Assembly (NCBI GenBank): GCA_963969395.1
Contig: OZ017800.1
Coordinates: forward strand, 16,772,479-16,836,478
Length of the DNA stretch: 64,000 nucleotides
DNA from: Pseudoscleropodium purum
Taxonomy: Eukaryota > Streptophyta > Bryopsida > Hypnales > Brachytheciaceae
Direction: 5' to 3'
The position numbers and the translations under genes were made by a program. Below the pieces are notes generated by a model. It had not been told where the DNA came from and did not search any database. It worked only from the letters and a program-made list of their open reading frames with translations. Below are positions 53,201-64,000 of this stretch, piece by piece (the first letter of the stretch is position 1; every line of letters starts with the position of its first letter).

Positions 53201-56200
53201 GAAACAGGAATCTATAAACACGAGAATTTGAAAAGCTCAGTGAGAGAATGAGAGGTAACCTCGATAATGACTGGCTTTCCATCTTTCATTGCCTTCTTCA
53301 AATCACCATCAAGCCCTGGTAATACAAACCAAGAACCAAGAATAAAGCTGATCATAAGACGATTGTGAATTAAAGAGAGACTATTATGGGCGCATATAAA
53401 CCAAATTAATAAAATTTGTGGAATGAAAAACTTCCCAAACAGTTAGTGACAGTACGATAGGCTTATACAAGACACACATAAACACCGTCTCCACATATAT
53501 ACTAAGCAAAAACTAGGCAAGGGAGAGTGACAGGAAACAAAAAACGTCAATTTCGTTACATTGGCAAAACCGTCAAGACTTTCATTTTTCCAAGCAAGTA
53601 CCGCGAAATGAAAGCCTGTACTGGTCCTAGTGCAGTTGATTATCACATTTTTGGCACTCTGAATCACAACAATATAGCAGGAAAAGAAAAAAAATTAAAA
53701 CTGTACAAGAGAAACTTTTAGAGAGTAGAGTGGCAGACCTTTGCGAACAATGCGACATTCACGGCAAAACTCTGTTACGAGCTCCTCAGATGAAGCAAAA
53801 TCCCGGGCCCAGACCGGTGTCGATGCAAGTGGAGCACCAGTCCCATGGCTGTGCATTACGCAGCAAAAACGCAGTCATTAGAAAGAAAATTTTGCAGATT
53901 TGTTCCCCAAGTTCCATAATTCAAAGGAGTTTCCCGCTCGTATGTTAAAAAGTCATACAATTACCAAGATTCAAAGTTTGTGGCAATCAAGATATTTTCT
54001 CTTATAAAGTACATCTATCAACATGCAAAAAACCACACATTTTCCATTAATCGAAATCTGGTGTATAAAACCAAGGTCAAGGGAGGTATGAAATTACTCT
54101 GAGGCTGTGCGAAGTAACTCGTAGACCATGTCTGTCTGTGCCCATGAAAACCAGTTGCAGGATAAGAACAGGAAATATCAACAATAATCCACGTCTAGTA
54201 GATTACTAAAACATTCACTGAGATGGTTAGGTTAGCGGAAATGACACTCTTAACCAAACTAGATGAAGCCTGCCAAAGCATGGAGATTTACGGCTCGCTC
54301 AAGAGTGGGGAAGATGGGGTTATAAAAAATGAAGAGTCTCATGAGACGAACAAACCTGTAAAACATTGGGCAGATTGAGGCGCTGGGCAAGTTGGGTAGC
54401 AATAGTGGATTTTCCAACACACGCGGTACCGCACACAAGAATAATCAATGGCATTCTTTGGTGATGAAACCTGTTGCACAAAAAAAAACATCATTTGTGG
54501 ATACTCAGTGAATGCGTTATGGATTCATTAAGCCAAGATCAACTTGAAAATTAACATAAACTTCACATTCATTTAGCGTTCTGTTAAATTTACACTAATG
54601 TACCATCAATAGCATTGGGAATCTAAGAGAGTGCAGTTTGAGGTGATGAGTTGTCGACCTTAAAACTGAGGCTACTGAGCACAGACTTGCAAAGGCTGTC
54701 AATTGAGATGACCACGACAGGCAAAAGGTTTAGAAAAATGTAGGAACCTGGTCATCATTTTGTAGCGCTCAATGTATTCAGTACCATAGCCACGTCGCTC
54801 CATCAGCTGCACAGAAATATAACATGCTTAGTCATTCAAGAAGAGTAAGAAAAGAATTCCTTTGATACAACATACATTATTTTAACCATTTGGAGCACCA
54901 CACCCTTGTCATTTCTAGGTGAGGAGAGAATATATTGACAAAGAACTATTCCTGATTGTTCTAAAGTCACTCGTATGCAAACATGGAAATCTATGCTTGG
55001 AACATTTTTTTGTAACTTCTCTTTCGTTGTATCATTACACAAAAAAAATGGGAGGATGGACATCACGGACACCCCAAGGTATGGTCGATCCAAGGTGTCA
55101 AAGAACCTCACTAAAGAATGTTAGACAAGGAGAGGACCCAAAAGTGAAAATACATAAAAAGTTGTCACTCCGCATTTCAAGAGAGTGATTCAGGTAGTGG
55201 CGTTTCCTTCTTAAATATGAAAGCGTGAATGAGTTTATCATACCTTGAACAAATTGGCCTCCAGGTCTGACTGGGAACTGTCAAACCCAGTAGTCGATCA
55301 AATTAGAGTATGATTATTCGAAAAGGCTAACTTCAAAGCTAAGAAAAAAGCAGAAAATTCTCGGGCCATTCTCTGGCCTTTTCATGTACAACTGCTAAGC
55401 TACTACACTAAACAAAGTACAACTAACGCTTGGTTCTAAAGCCACTCAATCATGGGCACCATGTGCATTTGTGCCTACACCAAACTCCTCTTTTACATCC
55501 ACAGCAAAGTCATATTCAATTCCCTATCAGAGAAATTTACAGAATAGGAACATGGTCTCACACCAAGTTTGGGACCATGTACCCAATGTATACATTTTCC
55601 ACACAGGGTATTCAGAATGAACTGGCTATGTTCTCTCCTCGTATTTTAATATTAAAAAATGAGAAAAAAAAACTAATGGCCTATTCCAAGGTGTCACAGC
55701 GACTCCCTTAAGAACGTTAGGGAATGATGGGCAAGCCTGCATTTTTATTACATAAAAATGCTTATCAATGATACCATGTTGACTACCGGCAGGCTTAAGC
55801 GAAATGCGACATTGGATGCGCAAATGAATGAAGTTCGGGACTTACACATCAAGCAAACTGTTGTCAATGAGCAGTTTCTTGAGCTCCAGCGAAATCTTGA
55901 TGGCCACATGATTTGGGATCTGAAGCAGCAAAGTCCTGGTGTTCTTAGTACACAGTCAGCAAAAGCAAGAGGAGGACAAAGTAATGGGTAACAATTTTCA
56001 ACAATGAAAACCTCAATTTCATGCTTGGTGATGGGAGACTCATCTTCCTGCTTCCAACAATGAAGACTCTTCTTCCTTCAATTAGAAACTTGAGAGAAGA
56101 TTGTTTTTCAAAGTATCCACCAACCTCCCAGGCTCCCAATTTCCCAATCCAACATTGAAATTACGACACATTCAACATTTGGTAAAATACCACAACAGAG

Positions 56201-57102
56201 GAACATGAGTATAACATTACTGGATGACACCGCTAAGTGTAAGGCAACAGTGTACAAGGATTGCACCAGAGTACATTTCAGGGTGAAGCATGTGCAGTGC
56301 AATTTGTCATGTTCCCTGGTGTGAACAGACAAGAGGAATGTGAAAACAGTAGTACCTTGGTGACGAGCAGCATCCGGCTGATCAGGAAGCGAGACAAGAT
56401 GTAGTAGTGATCAGCATTAGTCCCTAACCACACCTTCACCTGCACACACTCATGCGCTTCATACTCAACAAATGCAGCACATTGATAACATCGATAAGTG
56501 AACATTGATAGCACATTGACTGACATTGGTTGCTATCTTTGTCATTAGCTACGCGAGATGAAGTATCAGTATTGCACACAGTGCGCAGTGACCAGTACTG
56601 TGCACATGTCACGACTCACGACTGCACAACGTGGAGTAGCGTAACTGTGTGCAATAGAATGAGTACTCCATTTACTCACCACCAGTCCACCCCATTTTCA
56701 CCTTCGTTCCACACCCCAGTAGGACCAGCCCAGCTTTCTCTACGGTCCTCTCAAAACTAAAACCATGATCAAGCATTTGAAGAAACTCCCAAAGTGAAGC
56801 AAGCTCCACACCGGCCAAAGCAATACAATAATTTGCCAGGGGATGCTTCTTCTCCTCTACAGCTCCTACCGACATTTCAGCCACGAAGTGCGGCAACACC
56901 AGATTGATACAAGAACCTCGTTCAATGCAAGCATCCAACAACAATTGACGATCAAGGCGAACACGAGAATTCCCACCTTGACAAAATCATACTTGGAAGC
57001 CGTCCCGCGCGCGGGCTGCGACCCGCTCCCCTGCGAAACTAGCGGCGCCGGCGCCGCCACCGCCACGGCGCCATTGGAGCCGCTGCTACTGCCCGACGTC
57101 AT
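50258..57102 (-). CDS. LPA1: P-loop NTPase LPA1 homologue (2-phosphoglycerate kinase-like)
   Basis: Homologue of LPA1 (low phytic acid 1), a kinase-like P-loop protein related to archaeal 2-phosphoglycerate kinase; rice mutants have reduced seed phytate. Exons, 5' to 3': 57102-56977, 56439-56356, 55919-55846, 55277-55244, 54806-54748, 54470-54356, 54135-54098, 53848-53739, 53315-53260, 52793-52664, 52255-52146, 51648-51586, 51420-51355, 50969-50895, 50305-50258. All phases join into 395 residues. Visible features are a Gly/Ser/Ala-rich N-terminus; KVWLGTNADHYYILSRF; the ATP-cone-like region ending YIERYKMMTR; Walker A GTACVGKST; TDMVYELLRT; a Walker-B-like region VIIEGLHLDP; VPVVLKMADVDHQ; and the ending LSATTFPQTLDWMHSYLL. 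The Arabidopsis proteins I recall are around 700 residues, so this one seems to lack their long C-terminal region. Exon 1 is GC-rich. The exact substrate is unproven in plants. Confidence 0.9.
50540..50845. repeat. tandem duplication (~150-bp unit) in last LPA1 intron
   Basis: Two head-to-tail units (about 50550-50691 and 50692-50845) share AGATTTGTxxCCATTCCATT, GTAGACCCT-like and GGACGTTTGTAATGA-like phrases and the repeated ATTATGTCCCAT end. They are moderately diverged and lie wholly inside intron 50306-50894. Confidence 0.75.
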
Positions 57103-58030
57103 CTCTACCAAACCTATCGATCCAACGACACCAAATCCAAAACACCCCAACTTACGCCAAATCCTCCCTCACAACCAACACTCCAGTCTCATTCCAGTCA
57201 AGCCCCTCTCCTGTACCAATGCAAGAATGCACCCACACCCACTAATACTACTGATCCTCTCTGAAACCTCGAGCTCTACTTTCCCGATCGTCGAAAGTCG
57301 GCACCACAGATCTACCTAACTTGCAACCCCCAAAGGCGGACTTCCACAAGAGTAGCCCCGCCGGCCTCGGTGTGAACGCCACCTCCTTCGCTCCAGTGAG
57401 ACCCAAGCTGGTGTCAGCTTCAATCGGTCATATGCTTGTGGACATGGGCGGCCGGACAGGTGTAGCAAGCATTTGTTGGAATTACAATGCCGAGACAAGA
57501 GAGTTGGATCCCAATGGCGCCGCAAAGAAGGAAAAACGGGGATGTGAAATGCCTGGCACTGATGAGTTGACTGCGCCCAGAGCAAGGGTAGTTGGGACTT
57601 GGGAGTGGGGACTGGGGAGTGTGTGCCAGCGGGAGATTCTGTGTTGTGGGTGCTGAATGGTTGGGGAGATTCAAAGGGAGGGCCGAGGGAATCTTGAGGG
57701 ATCGCCATCGCCGGCATTCCCGTGTTGGCTGGCTTGCAGTAAGCTATTCATTATTGTGCGAGCGACTACTGTTCCAAGCGCGTCAGTTGGCGGGGGTGAC
57801 GCCGTGACGGCGGTGCTGGGCATGTTGCGGGAAGGATCGTGAAACGTGTTTCCGTTTCGCTTTTCACGGATGGTGCCTCGTGTTGCCGTGTGGGTGTCAG
57901 GCTCAGTCAACATTGTCGGGTCTGTTTGCGGAGACGACGAAGTTCACGTCATGGGGGACTAGACGTTCCCAGAAGCGTTTCCATGCGTTCTTCAATGCAC
58001 CATCCGGGGGATCAGTACGGGTAGTCACAC
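56950..58030. other. GC/CpG-rich 5' region of the LPA1-like gene
   Basis: The GC content rises sharply around exon 1 (runs such as CGCGCGCGGG and GGCGCCGGCGCCGCC near 57005-57060) and stays above the surroundings to about 58030. This fits a promoter and 5'-UTR zone. Overlapping open frames on both strands at 57316-57913 are by-products of low stop-codon density in GC-rich DNA; none resembles a known protein. Confidence 0.5.
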
Positions 58031-61000
58031 CTTCTAGAAAAGTAAAATTCTATGAAGTTGGAAAAGTTGGTGAGAGAAATGAGGAGCCAATGGGGAGTCA
58101 TTCTTCATGAAAAAGGTGTGATCTTCCTCATTTGCTATGTGGAGTATGGAGAATGAAAACTGGAAAATGCATTTATTTGTAGAAGAAAAGGATTTTTTAA
58201 TGAAGATTTTGCAGCCAATTGTGGGAAGCATGTAAGTAGTGTCAAAGTTGCAGGTGGTTGTTGGGGAAGGCCAATGGAGTGTTGTTGTTGAGGACGGTCA
58301 ATTGTTGTAGAACGAATTTGGGTGAGGCATCAATGTTGGCAATGCCACTAGGGTGAAAGCATCATGCAAAGAATGAATGCAAGATTGAAAATTCTCTTAC
58401 AAATTTTATTCAGGTCCATTTCTTTACCTCTGGAGGAGGAAAAACAACATTTTCCATTCTTGCAGAATACAAGCTCTACAAGTCACAAATAGTCAATTAG
58501 AAAGCATCACATTTCAATTATCCGGGAATTGGACTTAAGTTGAAGAAGGTGTAACTACCCCTAGTAATGTACAACACCAGAAAGAAACATACAAAGTGCC
58601 CATTTGCACCATTCAAAGAATTTTTCACAATGTAGATTGTAATTGGCATATTTTGTAAGCAAAATTATCACTGCATCCTTGCCCAATATTATCAAGGTTA
58701 TCAAATTTCAATTTAAAAAAACAAAATTCAATTTAAAAACATTAGTGATGAATATTTAAAATTTGATTACAAAAGTATTTAGGAATCATCCATACATACA
58801 TTTCCAAAAAAATTACAAAATTCCCTCTATAAAGATTTCAATATTGACGTGATAATCTATTAATTTTGAAAAATGGTTATCACTTTATTGTGATTTGATT
58901 TTGACAAAGTGATTGTACCATCACACTCAAATGCACAAAACTAATTACAATGTAAAGACCAAATGCTAAAATTTGGTTATACTAACAAATAGATAACTAT
59001 TTTAGAAATTCAAGCCCTTCTTCAATATTGAATTGTCTTTAGTATGAATTTTGAATATTTTTTTTAAAATTAAGAAAAATAAAGATGTGCATATAGATGT
59101 TTCCTACATACCTCCATAATCAAATTTTGAAAAATTCATCACAATTTTTTTTAATAAATTATCTTGTAAAACCATGAAAATTAAATGAAAAAATTCACCA
59201 AATATAGAGTTTTGATTTTTTGAAATTGAAATTTGGTATACTTGATTGAAATTGTGTAAGGATATTAATAGTGATAATTATGCTTACTAAAATATACCAG
59301 TTATAATCTATATTGTACAAAAGTCTTTGAATGATTCAAATAGATAATGTCTATGTTTTGGGAGGTACTATAAATTATAGGAAATGAATACTTTTAATGA
59401 CATGTGCACCATGTCTTCAAAAATTTGCAAACAATTCTACAAAGGTCCAAAAAAATATGAAATAACTTGGATTAGATGTCATTTTTTCTATAAAGATTTA
59501 TTGAAAAATATTTCAAGGAATTTTTTTTCCCTAAATGTGATTAATTCTTAGAAGTACACTTTCAAAACCTACTTCACCACCAAATAAAAAATGTGGAAAT
59601 TTCCCAATGGGATAGATCAATTGTTTTTTGGAATTCATAAATGGTTCATATGGCATTCCAATAAGGTAAGAGCATCTTTAATATAGAAGCAATATTTGAC
59701 CATTCCAAAAGCAAAGCACTAAAGCATATTTTTGGCCTAGGATATTAGGAAGCCATTTATCATATTGACACTTCTAATGCTTGCACAACTTAGGACAAGT
59801 TAAGCCTAGCCAAAAGCACTATTCAAATTCTTTCCTTGGATTGGCAACCAATGAACAAGGTTCCATTTTGTCATATACTCAATGGTCCTTTTTATATTTT
59901 CATTGACCAAGATTTATAGCTTCACATGCTGCTCTTTGTAAAATGAAAAACTTTGTTGTACAACCTCCAAATTGTAGAGCTTGATACATGTTGCATTGGA
60001 CCTTTTTTTTTCCAAATTCTTTGACTACCCCTACCTTTCGATTAGTGTTACAATGCCAAGATACTACCACTTGCATTGAGATTTTTCAAAGGGTTGTAAA
60101 ACAAATACTATTCAAATACCTTGTTTATACCCACAACAATTAAGGGGTAATAAAAATCGAAATGTCTCCCTCTCCAAGCCATTGAGAATTCCCCCTTTGG
60201 AAGTTATGATCACTTAGGATTGGTGTAAATTACTAAGAAACATCAAGTAATTAAAAATATATATAAATAGTGTTTCTTAGCAAGGGCACCAAGAATTTTA
60301 GTCAACCTATTTTCTTAAAGTGGGTTTAAGCTATAATTGTAAGGGACTCAAAATTTGTGAACTATTGTTGCTTCATAGGAAACAAGTACTCTCTACAATA
60401 TTGGATCTTCTTGGGACTTGAGACTTCTCATTTTATGATTTAAACTACTCCCTATGGACTTCTTAATTTCAAACAATCAAAGCCTTAAAAAAATTGGCCC
60501 CCCTACCCTTTGATTGGTCTAATCTAGACCTAAAATGGTTCAAATGTGCCAAAGTGGTTATTTTAGGATATAGATGCATTTGTATTATACAAACTTTAAC
60601 CTTATTTGAAATGTGACTTAATTATGACATAAACTATAGACATGTATTTAAGCTCTTCAATGTTCAATGTACATACAATTAGACCATTATAGGAACCCGA
60701 CAATTTCAAACTTTCAACTCCAATTCCATATTAAAGTTTTTAGAATGCATACCCTTGTCATGTTTTTACTCAATTAATTTGGATGCAATAGGGCAAATTT
60801 TGGTTCAAGATTTAAGGATTACAATTGAGGTAAGGACATTCAATTTTAATTTTCCTATCTTAGTACCAATTTCCATAGTGTATTGGTTTGGAAATACTTA
60901 CCTTAAGGGTGCAATCATCCTAAGACCATAAACTCATCCAACTTCAATATTTCTTGCTTGGTATCTTAATATCTATTTTCACTACTTATAAATGAAAATG

Positions 61001-61495
61001 ATTTTCATTTTATTTTTCAAAGATGGAATCACAAGTCTTTTTACATGTTAGAAAAATTTCAAAATTAATTTTGGTGAAGAAAGTTGAAATTATTGTAAGT
61101 TCTTCAAGAATAAGTGAAATAAATACATATCACATACAAAATATGTTTGAAGAATTTGAAAATTTTACCATTGCTATATTTTATAACGTACAATAGGATT
61201 TTGTTTTCATATACAATCATCTTCTTATAATTCATTTTGGGGACAATTTATATTTTGTAATCACAGTTTTAAGTGCAATGGATTTGCCTAGGTAATTGGG
61301 CATTATGACTTCTTCATCCAAATTGTACTCTATTAGTTCTAAAGACTCTTTATCATCTATTTCATTTTGAAAATTCTTTATCATCTATGAAGTGTCTATC
61401 TTTATTGAAGCATACTTGGTGAGATTGATTGGTAGCTCGGATTTGAATGGATCAAATTGGATTTAGTAGTTTTCAGTATTAATGCGAGAGTCGAC
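58030..61495. other. AT-rich spacer, no gene recognised
   Basis: Long AT-rich stretch without a supportable reading frame. It includes the third copy of the ~110-bp dispersed repeat (about 59400-59520) and a short palindrome (CTAAGAAACA ... TGTTTCTTAG, about 60232-60280). Confidence 0.5.
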
Positions 61496-61501
61496 ATTCT
61501 A

Positions 61502-62115
61502 ACACTAAGTGTTTGATGGATGATAGAGAATTCTCATGTATAGGACAAAAGTGCAACTATTCATCCTCGAAGTTTTGTTGTGAAAAAAGAACATCTTCTA
61601 CAGTAGTTTGATTTCCAATGAATATTTTTTCATTTTTTTAAGTGATTGATTCCTACAATATTAGAAAATGATGATTTCTTCGAAGACCAGTCCATCCTTC
61701 CAGGGTTAAACATTTCGTGTTTGAAACAATGCTTTGAAAACACGTATTCTTAGGTTTCAGCAATCTTTAAGCTGTGAAAACTATGTCCGTAACAATGCTT
61801 TCAGCTAGAGCACACCTCTTTAGTTACAAATATCTCAACCTTCATAATATAAGCTTGAGGTCCACATATTGCTGGAGCACTCATCCTTTTGGAGCATCTC
61901 AATGCTCTAGCCCTGTAAGGACGGGCTGGTCTCCATTGAAATCATTATTATTTAATACCGTGGGAATTAGTCGCTTAAAAAAAATGGAAAAGTATTCATT
62001 AGAAGTCAAACTATTGTAGAAAAAGTTCCCTTTTCACAACAAAACATGGAAAATAAATAGTTGCACTTCTGATCTATACATGAGAATTCTCTGTCATCCA
62101 TTGGACACTTAGTGT
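61502..62115. mobile_element. foldback element / long hairpin
   Basis: The left arm, 61502-61707, and the right arm, 61908-62115, are inverted copies around a ~200-bp loop. Shared phrases include GATGGATGA(T/C)AGAGAATTCTC, AAGTGCAACTATT, TTTTGTTGTGAAAA and GACCAG. Both ends carry the word ACACT(A/T)AGTGT, itself a palindrome. Identity of the arms is roughly 80 percent by eye. There is no transposase frame and no evident target duplication. Transcribed, it would form a ~200-bp imperfect double strand. Confidence 0.75.
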
Positions 62116-62433
62116 CTGCGGCAGCCTTACAGGACTAGAATCACTGATCAGATTCATGTTACGGTAAGTGTATGTAATTAGATTTTTAATTTCGTTTTGC
62201 ATATTCTTAATATACTCCTTCCAGTCATTCATCTCAGTCATTCATCTCCATCACGAAGCCACCTCATTGATCAATATAAGTGAGGTAGTCAAATTCATCG
62301 CCCTTTGAACAATGAAGACAGAGACGTGTCAGAGACGTACACTATGGTGCAAACTTTTTATGTCATGCTGGGAAGAAGCAGCGAGGAAATATTATCAAGA
62401 TTTTAAAGCACTTTCAAAATAGATTTCAATTGA

Positions 62434-63620
62434 CCTTACGAACCTCATTTTAAGCTTGACCACCAATACCCGAGGTGCGTTTGACTAAAGAAAAGATTGG
62501 TTACGAAAATAAATACTATCTAGATGGCGTGGTCAAATTGCATAGTGGAAGATGATACTTACAGAAGAGGACGAAAACCCCACAGGAAATTGCGTAGGTC
62601 TGTGAGAAGCAACTTGTAAGCAGAATCAGGACTTCAACAGACCAAGCTCAGTCTTCAGTCCGGAAGCTGGGTTCGATTCACCTTGCGTTTTGGAATTCCG
62701 TCGATTTTCCTCAGTTAAGCAAATCTGAGATGAGATACTCTCCTCAGCTGCTTGTGAAAATGTGGAGCTGTGTTGTGGAGTGACTGGGAGGATTTGGTGT
62801 TTTCTAAGTTGTTGATGTTGCTCGATGCTTGTCGACACCATGAAAACCTGGAACAGTCTCAGCCTTCCCCCAAGCTAAAGGTTGAAAATGGATTACAACC
62901 TTAAGAACCTCATTTTAAGTTTAAAAGCCACGCCGTCGGAAAGGATTAGCGAGGTGACCACCAATACCCGAGGTGCGTTTGACTGAAGAAAAGATTGGTC
63001 ACGAAAATAAATACTATCTAGATGGCGTGGTCAAATTGCATAGTGGAAGATGATACTGACAGAAGACGACGAAAACCCCACAGGAAATTGCGTAGGTCTG
63101 TGAGAAGCAACTTCTGAGCAGAATCAGGACTTCAGTTCAACTGACCATGCTAACGGATGAATGAAAATCATCGTGTTCAGCCAGCCTGTCCATGGCTTTC
63201 ATCATTCCCACGGCTTCTGGTGGTAAATTTCTTCACTTTTGTGTCAGGGTTTTGACCGTGGGATTGCAACAAATCTCCGAGCATTTGTGTCCATCGTCTC
63301 TTTTTCAGAATTACGGAGCAGCGCCGGTGAGTCCGCGGTGTTGTTAGTGGGTAGCCTTTGGTTTTGGGATTCGATCTTCCTCAATAAGCAAATCTGAGAT
63401 ACTCTCCTCAGTTGCTCGTGAATTAGGGCGTCAAGCTGTGTTGTGGAGTGGGAGGGTTGGGCGTTCTTGTCTTCAGCTGCCGATCAGCTCATGGCCATGG
63501 CGCTCGCCTTCGATTGTATGTGACATCATCTTCATGCTCGTTCTAAGTTATTCGTCGTTGTTGATGTTGCTCGATGATGGGTTGATCCCATGAAAACCTG
63601 GCACAGTGCTTTCTCTCCTT
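62434..63620 (+). repeat. tandemly duplicated upstream block
   Basis: Segment 62434-62640 recurs at about 62893-63140 (shared ACCACCAATACCCGAGGTGC, ACTATCTAGATGGCGTGGTC and CCCCACAGGAAATTGCGTAG). A second segment at 62690-62860 recurs at 63375-63610 (CTGTGTTGTGGAGTG, GTTGATGTTGCTCGATG, CCATGAAAACCTGG). Order is kept, so a block of about 450 bp or more was duplicated and then altered by insertions. The right-hand block contains a putative first exon (63493) that the left-hand block lacks. Confidence 0.8.
63493..63517 (+). CDS. possible first exon of a gene running off the window
   Basis: ATGGCCATGGCGCTCGCC opens a frame (MAMALAFD) followed by a plausible donor (GATT|GTATGTGA). It sits at the end of a duplicated, less AT-rich upstream block. 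No later exon could be linked with confidence before the window ends at 64000, so this is only a candidate start. Confidence 0.2.
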
Positions 63621-64000
63621 TCGGGTTGATCGTGTTGGAGTCACCATAACTTAGCTGGTTGAGTTCAAGGTGTCCTTCCAGTGTTAAGCAGAAGTTTTTC
63701 ATTTTAAGGCAGGTGCATCTAAGTCCACTTCTTGCTGATAAGCATGGTTCCAATTATGACAGTGGTTAATTTTGGTCCATTTTGATACGTACTTGTAGGC
63801 GAATGAGAGGATTCCATCGCATCAGGGAATGTGTTATTTGGAACCCGTTTGCAATTAGTTATTTGGGTCAAAGTTATGTCGGTAGATGTTGTCACTTGCT
63901 TCTTTGACCAGATGTACAGTTAGATTGAGGGACCTGATTTGTAACCCAGCTGAACCTTAGATGAAGTGTCCCGACCTCATGGGTTCCTTTTCTTTATGGC

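Noticed and set aside
57316..57717. 133-residue minus-strand frame in the GC-rich region upstream of LPA1
   Set aside because: Overlapping long frames on both strands in GC-rich DNA; Pro/Ser/His-rich without a family pattern.

Overview
The window looks like nuclear DNA of a land plant. Genes are split into many short exons with GT-AG introns, and spacers are very AT-rich and full of microsatellites and decayed DNA transposons. The proteins match plant families: organellar bacterial-type poly(A) polymerase, plant sorbitol dehydrogenase and LPA1-type P-loop kinase. The lineage cannot be fixed from this sequence. The Hsp31-like DJ-1 genes and the style of the leucine-rich-repeat remnants would fit a bryophyte, other seed-free plant or gymnosperm, but that is inference.

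Layout. 1-5348: AT-rich spacer with no gene recognised. 5349-12192 (-): bacterial-type poly(A) polymerase; between its targeting exon and its catalytic exons lies a ~97-bp-period tandem array carrying telobox-like motifs. 12260-15173: degenerate repeats and a long (TA)n(TG)n tract. 15174-34645: a direct tandem duplication of an ~8.9-kb unit, each copy carrying a ~0.76-kb foldback element and a complete DJ-1/Hsp31-like gene (20401-23234 and 30757-33614, both +). Copy 2 also holds a 1.85-kb insertion. 34646-42300: transposon graveyard with a Mutator-like long-TIR element (9-bp TSD, with a related empty site 3 kb away) and a TTAA-flanked piggyBac-like element. 42301-44377 (+): sorbitol dehydrogenase. 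44378-48386: AT-rich spacer with dispersed repeats. 48387-48948 (+): possible small secreted protein. 50258-57102 (-): LPA1-type P-loop NTPase in 15 exons with a GC-rich first exon. 57103-63490: spacer with a ~0.6-kb foldback and a duplicated upstream block leading to a possible gene start at 63493.

The genes are unrelated housekeeping or stress-metabolism genes and do not form a pathway: organellar RNA polyadenylation, glyoxal/protein-damage defence, polyol oxidation, and phytate/phosphoglycerate-related phosphorylation. The most informative structure is the DJ-1 pair. Exons 1-5 (of the coding part) and their introns are almost identical between copies, while the last two coding exons and the flanks differ by several percent. 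This mosaic suggests gene conversion after the duplication. Both copies carry an antisense leucine-rich-repeat fragment in the last intron, so it was there before the duplication.

All exon models were built by hand from splice sites, reading-frame continuity and recognised protein motifs. No alignment program or database was used, and percent-identity statements are by-eye comparisons.
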